5,881 nucleotides of DNA from JAGDXO01 sp964541025 (GTDB lineage: Archaea; Thermoplasmatota; Thermoplasmata; Thermoplasmatales; GCA-001856825): NCBI GenBank assembly GCA_964541025.1, contig CAZIOW010000048.1:1-5881 (forward strand), given 5' to 3'. The notes beneath the pieces are model-generated. The model was not told the DNA's origin, made no database searches, and was given only the letters and a program-made list of their open reading frames with translations. Shown here in pieces: positions 1 through 5,577 of this stretch (positions are counted from its first letter, which is position 1; every line of letters begins with the position of its first letter). Made by a program: the position numbers and the translations under genes.

Positions 1-665
1 ACAACCAGGTCTCTCATTTTCCCGTATCTGTTGCTTTCCTGACCTGCGGCGTTTGTTGCAATCCATCCTCCTACGGTAGAATGAAGGAATGATTCAGGGA
101 AATGCCCAAGGGTGAAGCCTTCCTTGTTGAGTTCCTTTTCCAGATCTGGTCCCTTAACACCTCCTCCAGCAGTTACAATCATATTCTCCCTGTCTATATT
201 CACAGAATTAAATCTCTTTAGATCTACGGATAGGAAATATTCTTTACCGTCACTAGGAGATATACCATCTGTAACCGTGGTACCACCACCATAGGGAATT
301 ATTCCAACGTCCTTTCCAATGTTTTTCATCAGGCATTGCAATTCATCAACATCTGGATAAACTACAGCATCGACAATCTTAACTTCTCTTCCATCGAGAA
401 AGGCAGCAAAGTCCGAACCTCCTTTTCCAATTGAATGGTAAAACCTCTCTCCGACATCAAAAGAAATATTGCCCTTCGGGATACATTTTTCAATTACTGG
501 AATGTTAACCGGATCTTTGGCATTGACTTGAGATATATAACCATCCCATATATCCTTCTCCTCGGTAACCCCAAGTCTATCAAAAATCGCCTTCCTTAGA
601 TCATCTGTCATTTTGAATGATTTTGACTCTTCACCCCAGAGAACATAGTATTTTTCATTCATCAT
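1..665 (-). CDS. FAD-linked oxidase, alkyl-DHAP-synthase-like (N-terminal part, cut by window edge)
   Basis: Only the first 221 residues are present; the C-terminal substrate domain lies beyond base 1. What is seen is a PCMH-type FAD-binding domain (FAD_binding_4 family). The flavin-pyrophosphate loop IPYGGGTTVTDGI is at residues 123-135, followed by GFTLGHFPES (183-192) and STVGGWIATNAAGQ (196-209). This last run, ending in NRYGKMRDLV, closely matches the alkyl-dihydroxyacetone-phosphate synthase (AGPS) signature and is less like generic glycolate or D-lactate oxidases. An N-terminal WGEESKSF segment and RFYHSIGKGGSDF (74-86) also fit that family. The family oxidises or rearranges a small substrate with FAD; the substrate here is unknown, since archaeal ether lipids are not made by AGPS. 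Two tandem ATGs (665 and 662) could start it. The second is a little better placed relative to the TATA-like element. It is transcribed divergently from dtdA. Confidence 0.85.
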   Translation of the reverse strand, partial: MMNEKYYVLWGEESKSFKMTDDLRKAIFDRLGVTEEKDIWDGYISQVNAKDPVNIPVIEKCIPKGNISFDVGERFYHSIGKGGSDFAAFLDGREVKIVDAVVYPDVDELQCLMKNIGKDVGIIPYGGGTTVTDGISPSDGKEYFLSVDLKRFNSVNIDRENMIVTAGGGVKGPDLEKELNKEGFTLGHFPESFLHSTVGGWIATNAAGQESNRYGKMRDLV

Positions 666-682
666 GAAAGTAGGGCGCAGAA

Positions 683-688
683 ATATAA
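683..688 (-). promoter_or_regulatory. TATA box for the FAD-linked oxidase gene
   Basis: Read on the minus strand the element is AATTATATTT with a purine-rich BRE-like stretch (GGAAAAGG) just upstream. Its centre lies about 21-24 bases before the tandem ATGs at 665/662, and no Shine-Dalgarno sequence is seen, so a leaderless or nearly leaderless transcript is inferred. Confidence 0.55.
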
Positions 689-691
689 TTC

Positions 692-707
692 CTTTTCCAT
701 GGAAAAG
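692..707. promoter_or_regulatory. Perfect 16-base palindrome between divergent promoters
   Basis: CTTTTCCATGGAAAAG is perfectly self-complementary and centred between the TATA-like elements of the left (minus) and right (plus) genes. Each half supplies a GGAAAAG purine block where a BRE would sit for the promoter on its side. It may simply be two mirrored BRE elements, or a binding site for a dimeric regulator; the sequence alone does not decide. Confidence 0.5.
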
Positions 708-709
708 AA

Positions 710-716
710 TTTAATT
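710..716 (+). promoter_or_regulatory. TATA-like element for dtdA
   Basis: TTTAATT preceded by GGAAAAGAA (701-709) resembles an archaeal BRE/TATA pair. Its centre is about 29 bases before the ATG at 742 but only about 17 before the ATG at 730. This supports the later start codon. Confidence 0.45.
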
Positions 717-741
717 CCAGGATGTATGAATGCTCGATATA

Positions 742-1482
742 ATGAAAATTGTAGCTGGGAAGGACGATCAGGCTGGGATGAATATGGCATCTTTCATAAG
801 AAAGGACTTCGGAATGGATGTTATGGAAGTAGATGGACATCCTGTCTTTCTGGAACACATAGAGAAAATTATAAAGGCAAGAGAAGGAGAACTCATAATA
901 GTCCTTAGCAAACATTCCAGCGAGAAGAAAGTTAGGAGTTTGACGGTCCATCCTGTTGGAAACTTTGACACAAATGACCTGGGAGGAGAAAAATTCAAAA
1001 TGAGCTATTATGATGCCAGATTTGCGCGTTCTATACTGATGAACGTCCATAAATATTCACAGGGAATGGATTATGAGGTAACATATGAAGCCACACACCA
1101 CGGTCCCTATTCTGATAATCCAATAATATTCGTGGAAATAGGATCAACTGAAATTGAATACGGTGACAGGGATGCTGGCTTAATAATGGCAAGGTCTGTG
1201 AATGAGGCCTATGAGGATGATGTGGATGTATTGTGCGGTATTGGTGGTTTACACTATGCAACAAAATTCACTTCTCTCGCAATGAAGGAGAATGTTGCAA
1301 TGGGGCACATAGCCTCAAAATATCGAATAAATGCAATTTCTACTCAGATTCTTGAAGAGATGATGAGAAAGAGCATAGGTTGCAGTGGGTTTGTCGTAGA
1401 AGAGAAATCATTCAATTCCCAGTACAGAAAAAATTTGAAGGAAAAGTTGGATGAACTTTCCTATAAGTACAGATTCATTTGA
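742..1482 (+). CDS. dtdA: D-aminoacyl-tRNA deacylase (archaeal/plant GEK1/DTD2 type)
   Basis: This enzyme hydrolyses D-amino acids from wrongly charged tRNA (classically D-Tyr-tRNA), a chirality check in the cytoplasm; the family is a metal-dependent type unrelated to bacterial DTD. With the start at 742 the protein has 246 residues and begins MKIVAGKDDQAGMN, aligning with the usual family N-terminus (MKV...DKASMN). Conserved blocks in order: SKHSS (56-60), LTVHPVGNF (67-75), YEATHHGP (115-122), VEIGS (131-135), GIGGLHYA (166-173) and MGHI (187-190). The ATG at 730 would add four residues, but the promoter spacing and family alignment favour 742. The C-terminal tail after MGHI looks shorter than in Pyrococcus homologues, though no core block is missing. 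It is the only plus-strand gene, sits tail-to-tail with the tyrS-dhs operon, and overlaps the end of dhs by 8 bases. Confidence 0.93.
   Translation: MKIVAGKDDQAGMNMASFIRKDFGMDVMEVDGHPVFLEHIEKIIKAREGELIIVLSKHSSEKKVRSLTVHPVGNFDTNDLGGEKFKMSYYDARFARSILMNVHKYSQGMDYEVTYEATHHGPYSDNPIIFVEIGSTEIEYGDRDAGLIMARSVNEAYEDDVDVLCGIGGLHYATKFTSLAMKENVAMGHIASKYRINAISTQILEEMMRKSIGCSGFVVEEKSFNSQYRKNLKEKLDELSYKYRFI
1428..1433 (-). terminator. Possible oligo-U terminator for the tyrS-dhs transcript
   Basis: On the minus strand a TTTTTT run lies about 42 bases past the dhs stop codon, inside the 3' end of dtdA (antisense). Archaeal termination often needs only a U run. No hairpin is evident, so this is a weak call. 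Confidence 0.25.
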
Positions 1483-2401
1483 ATTCATCAACAAGTGAAG
1501 CCACAAGAATAGGCAGGAAGACTGTTGCCTCGCCCTCAACTGTCACCTGTTTTGCCTTTTCCTTTACCTTCCCCCAAGAGATCGCCTCCCTCAGCTGTGC
1601 ACCAGATAAACTGCCATCATATTCCTGTGCCGTTGTTATGTACACAGCGTAATCAAGTCCTCCTCTGAACTGGTTCCACCATATCACGTGGTGCTTTGAT
1701 ATCCCTCCACCTATCATAAGTGCTCCCATCTTCTTATCTGATGATGAGAACATTATGTCGCTAATCCTGTGCTCATCCTCCAGTAGATCTATCTGGAAAT
1801 CCCTGTGCATCTCCCAGAATGACCATATCTGGGACCCGAAAGAACCATCCACATATCCTGGTATGAATATATCGATCTTTCTGTCATGTGCATTCTTCAA
1901 TATTGATTCGCATTTCATTTCTGCGCCGAGTTCGTATACAAGGTCTGAGATTGTCCACCTTTTCTGTTTTTCATATATTTTCTCAAGGAATGGTTGCATC
2001 TTCCTCTCAATTATTCCTCCATAGTTATCGTTGGGAATGATAACATTACCAAGCCTGTACTTGTGCTCCTTCCTGAGCTCCTTATCATCCATCATGAAAT
2101 CTCCGTGATAATAGTTCTTGTAGCACCTGGCTAGATCGTGATCTACCATGCCAGCAGTTGTTATTATATGATCGACGAGGCCGAGCTTGATAAGTTCAAT
2201 TATAGCTCCCCTTGTACCAGTGGATATTATGTCAGCTGGGAAGCTGAGAAATATCTCTGCGTCGTTCTCCTTCATCTGCTTGATTATCTCCTTTGCAAGA
2301 TATAATTTTGGGGAGGTGAATCCTCCAGAATTTCCAAACTGTTCCATCAGGTCTGATACCTTCATTCCCTTTTTGAATTCAATATCCTTAACAGGTTTCA
2401 T
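1475..2401 (-). CDS. dhs: Deoxyhypusine synthase
   Basis: It uses NAD and spermidine to transfer a 4-aminobutyl group to one lysine of the translation factor aIF5A, the first step of hypusine formation. The 308-residue protein matches the length of archaeal members. Visible motifs: SFPADIISTGTRG (53-65) and TTAG (81-84) in the NAD-binding region, GNVIIPNDNYGG matching the eukaryotic GNLLVPNENY, and VDGSFG (184-189). GGGISKHH (231-238) holds the conserved active-site histidine. YITTAQEYDGSLSGA and ISWGK follow, the latter giving the catalytic lysine at about residue 278 (human Lys329 equivalent). All key residues appear intact. The start ATG overlaps the tyrS stop as ATGA, and a GAGGGA Shine-Dalgarno lies just upstream. 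It is therefore the second gene of an operon with tyrS, and translation is probably coupled. Its 3' end overlaps dtdA. Confidence 0.95.
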   Translation of the reverse strand: MKPVKDIEFKKGMKVSDLMEQFGNSGGFTSPKLYLAKEIIKQMKENDAEIFLSFPADIISTGTRGAIIELIKLGLVDHIITTAGMVDHDLARCYKNYYHGDFMMDDKELRKEHKYRLGNVIIPNDNYGGIIERKMQPFLEKIYEKQKRWTISDLVYELGAEMKCESILKNAHDRKIDIFIPGYVDGSFGSQIWSFWEMHRDFQIDLLEDEHRISDIMFSSSDKKMGALMIGGGISKHHVIWWNQFRGGLDYAVYITTAQEYDGSLSGAQLREAISWGKVKEKAKQVTVEGEATVFLPILVASLVDEFK

Positions 2402-3405
2402 TTTTGTCCCTCTACTACATTTAAAAGATCACTTCTCTGGTTAAAATACCTTCTGGATGGTTCAAGTATCTTATCAAGTCTTTCAGATAGATCATTTTTC
2501 AGGACAACTGGGTGTATTGTACCCTGTCTGTAATCATTCTCCAGTTCACTGTAATTGCTGTACTGTTTATTTATCTCCTCCAGTTCAAGGGAATGGGCAT
2601 AGAAATTGAATATTATATTCCTGTATATCTGTAGAATGGGATTTCCCTCAACCACCTTTTCAGGGCAGTAGGCACTCTTAATCTTTTCTCTGATCATTTC
2701 TGGGGTATCATGGATGAAAATCGCGGAATCCGACTTGCTCTTGCTCATCTTGTTGGCTGGATCCATCCTGTTTCCTCCTTTAAGGGATGAGATGAGAGGT
2801 CCATGGATTGCCACAAAGCTCTTTTTTCTGATCTTTTTATGGATGTCTCTGGCCAGCATATGGACATGCCTTTGGTCCATCCCTCCCATTGCCACATCCA
2901 GATCCATGTAGAATATGTCGGTGGCCTGCATGAGAGGGTAAATTAATTTGGAAACATCCTTGTCAGCATCCTCTTCATTCCTTCCCATTATGGGCAGGGC
3001 TCTCTTGACCCTTGGAAGTGTAAGTGCCTTTGCAACCTTTAGCAGAAGTGCCCAGTAATCAGGGTCCTTTACGAGATCATTTGCATAGACGAATTTTACC
3101 TTCTCGCTCAGTCCTAAGGAAAGAAATCCGTGTTTCATATAATCAGCGGCCTTTCTTATGACTTCTATGTCCCCTCCAAGTTTATCATTTATTGATGCGT
3201 GCCAGTCGGCCAGCAATATGGAAAATTCCATACCAGTACTAACTGCGGTATTTATGACATTGGTCCAGTATAGACCAGTTCCAATATGAAGCATTCCAGA
3301 TGGTTCAAGTCCTATGTACCCTTTAGCAGATTCCAGTTTGTAAAGTTCCTCCTTTGTAACAATTTCTTGTACGACTGATTCAAGCTTTTCAAGGTTGCTT
3401 AGCAT
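2398..3405 (-). CDS. tyrS: Tyrosyl-tRNA synthetase (archaeal/eukaryotic type)
   Basis: This class I aminoacyl-tRNA synthetase activates tyrosine with ATP and charges tRNA-Tyr in the cytoplasm. At 335 residues it has the compact archaeal length, with no bacterial S4-type C-terminal domain. YIGLEPSG (30-37) holds the tyrosine-pocket Tyr. HIGT (40-43) is the HIGH motif, LADWHASINDK (65-75) is typical of archaeal TyrRS, and YMDLDVAMGGMDQR (166-179) keeps the Asp at 170 that reads the substrate hydroxyl (Asp158 of the Methanocaldococcus enzyme). KMSKS is at 219-223, and AYCPEKVVEGNPIL is another family hallmark. TyrRS rather than TrpRS is supported by the DWHA and YMDLD blocks. A TATA box 26 bases before the ATG indicates a leaderless start. 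The gene leads an operon with dhs (ATGA overlap) and faces dtdA, whose substrates include D-Tyr-tRNA. Confidence 0.96.
   Translation of the reverse strand: MLSNLEKLESVVQEIVTKEELYKLESAKGYIGLEPSGMLHIGTGLYWTNVINTAVSTGMEFSILLADWHASINDKLGGDIEVIRKAADYMKHGFLSLGLSEKVKFVYANDLVKDPDYWALLLKVAKALTLPRVKRALPIMGRNEEDADKDVSKLIYPLMQATDIFYMDLDVAMGGMDQRHVHMLARDIHKKIRKKSFVAIHGPLISSLKGGNRMDPANKMSKSKSDSAIFIHDTPEMIREKIKSAYCPEKVVEGNPILQIYRNIIFNFYAHSLELEEINKQYSNYSELENDYRQGTIHPVVLKNDLSERLDKILEPSRRYFNQRSDLLNVVEGQK
2407..2412 (-). promoter_or_regulatory. Shine-Dalgarno sequence of dhs within the tyrS 3' end
   Basis: GAGGGA on the minus strand ends five bases before the dhs ATG and lies inside the last tyrS codons. No TATA box is seen before dhs, so SD-dependent internal initiation in a shared mRNA is inferred. 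The first genes of other units here lack a well-placed SD and look leaderless. Confidence 0.7.
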
Positions 3406-3427
3406 AGATGCAGATATTCATTCCATA

Positions 3428-3434
3428 TTTTATA
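3428..3434 (-). promoter_or_regulatory. TATA box of the tyrS-dhs operon
   Basis: TATAAAA on the minus strand, with an A-rich BRE-like stretch (AGAAAA) before it, is centred exactly 26 bases upstream of the tyrS ATG. That is the archaeal TATA-to-start-site distance, so the transcript probably begins at the start codon. Confidence 0.7.
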
Positions 3435-3449
3435 TTTTCTTGGGTCTGG

Positions 3450-3455
3450 AAAAAA
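3450..3455 (-). terminator. Oligo-U terminator after the SIS-domain gene
   Basis: On the minus strand a TTTTTT run begins seven bases after the stop codon of the SIS gene and lies before the tyrS promoter. A simple U run is a usual archaeal termination signal, and its position between a stop codon and a new promoter fits. No hairpin is needed or seen. Confidence 0.4.
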
Positions 3456-3461
3456 GTTGAT

Positions 3462-3998
3462 TCACACCCAGATTGCATGCCTCTTTCTCAAATCCTCTTC
3501 ATGTTCACCCTTCATCTCCATGAGAAGGGCGACCATAGCATCGAGTAATACAAGAGTAGACAGTTCAAAAAGTGTTCCCAAAGGTGCCAAATCAGAGGAA
3601 CTGTTTGTTTTAAGGAGTATGTTATAGTCACCCATCCTGTACAATGAACTGTCTTTCTCCGCAGTTATGGAAACAACTCGAGCATTGACTTTCTTTGAGA
3701 TCTGTGCAACAAGGAGAGTCCCCTGCGTCTCTCCTGTTCCTGATATAAGAATAACTATATCCCTGGATGTGACAACTGGCGTTACTGTTTCACCGACAAA
3801 ATATGCCTTCAGACCTAGCTGCACAAGCCTCATTGAAAAGGTTCTCCCAATGATCCCTGACCTTCCAACACCATAAACAAAAATGTTCTGGGAAGAAAGT
3901 ATGAGATTGGATATTTTCTCTATGGAGCTTTCATCTATGTCTCGCAGATTCTCAAAATTCTTCAGGATGTAGTCAATGGACTCAAGGACAGTTCCCAT
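3462..3998 (-). CDS. SIS-domain 6-phospho-3-hexuloisomerase-like protein
   Basis: The family interconverts D-arabino-3-hexulose 6-phosphate and fructose 6-phosphate, half of the ribulose monophosphate pathway, which many archaea run backwards to make pentose phosphates. The 178-residue length and order match the Methanocaldococcus homologue (MJ1247). IFVYGVGRSGIIGRTFSMRL (39-58) opens the SIS fold, followed by YFVGETVTP (66-74) and the sugar-phosphate loop ISGTGETQG (85-93). LGTLFE carries the proposed catalytic Glu at 145, and the C-terminal KRHAIWV carries the conserved His at 174. These two residues favour the hexuloisomerase over general SIS regulators. The partner, hexulose-6-phosphate synthase, is not in the window. 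The gene has its own TATA-like element in the 34-base gap after the TIM-barrel gene. The exact sugar substrate is inferred from homology. Confidence 0.85.
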   Translation of the reverse strand: MGTVLESIDYILKNFENLRDIDESSIEKISNLILSSQNIFVYGVGRSGIIGRTFSMRLVQLGLKAYFVGETVTPVVTSRDIVILISGTGETQGTLLVAQISKKVNARVVSITAEKDSSLYRMGDYNILLKTNSSSDLAPLGTLFELSTLVLLDAMVALLMEMKGEHEEDLRKRHAIWV

Positions 3999-4018
3999 AT
4001 CCCTTAGATCGTGTAGGT

Positions 4019-4026
4019 ATATTAAA
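4019..4026 (-). promoter_or_regulatory. TATA-like element of the SIS-domain gene
   Basis: TTTAATAT on the minus strand is centred about 25 bases before the ATG at 3998, in the short gap after the TIM-barrel gene's stop codon. It suggests an independent leaderless transcript. An AAGGGA run ending three bases before the ATG is too close to be a normal Shine-Dalgarno. Confidence 0.5.
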
Positions 4027-4032
4027 TAATTC

Positions 4033-5046
4033 TCATTGTGGGAGCGGCTTAACTACCTTCCCTATCTTCTTCAGAATACTCCTTTCAAAAATAACCTTCA
4101 TGTAAAGTGCATCATGCTCGAGAAGAGGTGAGAATGAGATGACTGTCAACTCATCGTCAAAGGATGCCATGGAATCGGCAAGCGGTTCAAATTTTAGATT
4201 GCCCCTCTTGATGGGAGTTATCCTGTACTCATTGTTATCCTGGAATTCCACCCCTGAAAACTCAAAATAAAGTGGTCTTTCTTTCTTCTTTGCATCTTCT
4301 ATTATGGAGGAAAAATCATCCATATCCTGCGGAAAATCCCTCCTGAGTGAATAGATATGCGATAAATTTGTTATGCTCTTGAGCCCCTTTACATTTTTCT
4401 CCAGATATTCTATTTCTTCATCATTTCCATACACTTCTTCCTTGCCTGAATTCTCAATGCATAGCTGTGATTTTATTCCAAGGGTTTTGTATTTTTGCAT
4501 TATGTTCTTGAGTGTACTGGAAGTTTTCCTTAATCCCTTCTTCCTGTCACCTTCCACCAGTCCTAGATGTGTTATCACAAATTCACTGTCCAGTGCATCT
4601 GCAATCACGCCACCCCAGAGGGTATGCTGAACAGAATCATCAATGAGCTTATCTTCGTTTGCGAAATCCACATAATAAGGGGTGTGAAGAGTTATCTTGA
4701 CATCAAGCTCCTTTGCCACATCTCTCGCCAGGCTGAGTTCCTTGTAATCCCTTGCCATGCTCCAGAAAAGCTCTATTCCGATATCATCTTCCTCTATTGG
4801 GCGATTTACTCCAACAGATTCAAACACACCGTCCTGATTTCCCCTCAGGAGATCAACGAGGAGTATTTCATCCAGATCCTTTGGGGTCTGCCCGACAAAA
4901 TCCCTCATCTCCCTTTCCTGAATGCTTATCCTGAAAAGCTGAATTTCAATGTGATTAAGTCCCAACTGGAATGTATTTTCAACGGCCTCCTTTACAGTTC
5001 TTCCCTTTGAACCAAGAGGAATACCGGCAATACCAAATCTATACAT
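4033..5046 (-). CDS. TIM-barrel protein, xylose isomerase-like / endonuclease IV-related
   Basis: The protein has 337 residues. It starts YRFGIAGIPLGSKGRTVKEA, as in the archaeal endonuclease IV-related family, and shows the strand-end motifs of the AP endonuclease 2 fold: TLHTPYYVDF (119-128), ITHLGL (158-163), CIENSG (196-201), NLSH (227-230) and SPLLEHDALYMK (306-317). His121, His160, Glu198 and His230 can be matched to metal ligands of E. coli Nfo. The Asp of the DTCH motif is Asn227, the later Asp/His ligand pair is not apparent, and the strand-8 Glu appears to be Phe305. It also has an acidic insertion of roughly 45 residues (about 50-95) between the second and third strands. AP endonuclease activity is therefore doubtful; a sugar isomerase, a one-metal enzyme or a structural role are alternatives. 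A TATA-like element 27-28 bases upstream suggests a leaderless mRNA. The gene lies just upstream of the hexuloisomerase-like gene. Confidence 0.75.
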   Translation of the reverse strand: MYRFGIAGIPLGSKGRTVKEAVENTFQLGLNHIEIQLFRISIQEREMRDFVGQTPKDLDEILLVDLLRGNQDGVFESVGVNRPIEEDDIGIELFWSMARDYKELSLARDVAKELDVKITLHTPYYVDFANEDKLIDDSVQHTLWGGVIADALDSEFVITHLGLVEGDRKKGLRKTSSTLKNIMQKYKTLGIKSQLCIENSGKEEVYGNDEEIEYLEKNVKGLKSITNLSHIYSLRRDFPQDMDDFSSIIEDAKKKERPLYFEFSGVEFQDNNEYRITPIKRGNLKFEPLADSMASFDDELTVISFSPLLEHDALYMKVIFERSILKKIGKVVKPLPQ

Positions 5047-5067
5047 AACTTATTCCTTATACAAAGA

Positions 5068-5080
5068 GGTTTAAAAAACC
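5068..5080 (-). promoter_or_regulatory. TATA-like element of the TIM-barrel gene, inside a small inverted repeat
   Basis: On the minus strand GGTTTTTTAAACC contains TTTAAA (5070-5075), centred about 27 bases before the ATG at 5046. The flanking GGTTT/AAACC arms form a 5-base inverted repeat. The T run at 5073-5078, 21 bases or so past the HIT stop codon, could also terminate the HIT transcript. Confidence 0.5.
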
Positions 5081-5101
5081 TTGTGAAAGATTTTCCTATT
5101 T

Positions 5102-5530
5102 TTAAATATCAAGATTTTTCTCAATCATCTCTCGGGTTTCCTTCAGGACATCAGGTGAGACCACCTTCCTTCCCCACGCTACCTTGGAGAGCTCCCTGTT
5201 GTAACTGGAATCATATCTCGGGATCACGTGTATATGAAAGTGAAATACTGTCTGTCCAGCGTCCGTCCCATTATTCTGTACAAGATTGATCCCAACAGGA
5301 TTGAATGTTTTCTTTATGGCTATAGACACTTCCTTTGCGACCACAGAAACCCTGCACAATATATCATCAGGTATCTCATAAACGTCTGCATAATGCTCTT
5401 TAGGAACAACAAGTATGTGCCCCTTGCCTATGGGTCTGTGGTCCATAAATGCAATAACAGTTTCATCCTGAAATATGACTTCTGCACTCCTCTTACCACT
5501 TGCAATCTGGCAAAAAACACAATCTTCCAT
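5102..5530 (-). CDS. HIT-family nucleotide-binding protein (Hint/Fhit-like hydrolase)
   Basis: HIT proteins hydrolyse or transfer nucleotidyl groups, for example from adenosine phosphoramidates, acyl-adenylates or dinucleoside polyphosphates, through a histidine nucleophile. The 142-residue protein starts MEDCVFCQIASG, with a CxxC pair (Cys4, Cys7) typical of zinc-bearing Hint members. It then shows FMDHRPIGKGHILVVPKEHY (28-47), NNGTDAGQTVFH (86-97) and the histidine triad HFHIHVIP (97-104), whose middle His99 is the expected nucleophile. Everything needed for catalysis is present. An in-frame TTG nine bases upstream could extend it by three residues, but the ATG at 5530 fits the family N-terminus and the TATA spacing better. 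It lies between the permease and the TIM-barrel gene with its own promoter. The natural substrate cannot be told; cleaving aminoacyl-AMP leaked by synthetases such as the nearby TyrRS is possible but speculative. Confidence 0.93.
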   Translation of the reverse strand: MEDCVFCQIASGKRSAEVIFQDETVIAFMDHRPIGKGHILVVPKEHYADVYEIPDDILCRVSVVAKEVSIAIKKTFNPVGINLVQNNGTDAGQTVFHFHIHVIPRYDSSYNRELSKVAWGRKVVSPDVLKETREMIEKNLDI

Positions 5531-5550
5531 TGAAAGCAAATAAGAAAATA

Positions 5551-5556
5551 ATATAA
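5551..5556 (-). promoter_or_regulatory. TATA box of the HIT-family gene
   Basis: TTATAT on the minus strand, within a very A+T-rich 47-base gap, is centred about 24 bases before the ATG at 5530 and only about 15 before the alternative TTG at 5539. This supports the ATG and a leaderless mRNA. Confidence 0.5.
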
Positions 5557-5577
5557 TTATTTTCTTTTAGCGGAAAA

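Noticed and set aside
730..741. Earlier ATG as the start of dtdA
   Set aside because: The four extra residues (MLDI) do not align with the family, and this ATG is only about 17 bases from the TATA-like element; 742 fits both criteria.
655..1050. Minus-strand open frame of 131 codons opposite dtdA and the divergent promoter
   Set aside because: It is antisense to well-conserved dtdA blocks, runs through the opposite gene's promoter, is rich in Ser/Tyr/His/Phe without any motif, and overlaps the start of the real minus-strand flavoenzyme gene.
4567..5010. Plus-strand open frame of 147 codons opposite the TIM-barrel gene
   Set aside because: The opposite strand carries a recognisable protein with a promoter; this frame shows no motif and no credible TATA or SD.
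5228..5533. Plus-strand open frame of 101 codons opposite the HIT gene
   Set aside because: It is a shadow of the histidine-triad coding sequence, with atypical composition and no motif.
5531..5539. TTG start for the HIT protein
   Set aside because: It would lie about 15 bases from the TATA box, too close, and the family N-terminus begins at the ATG (MEDCVFC).
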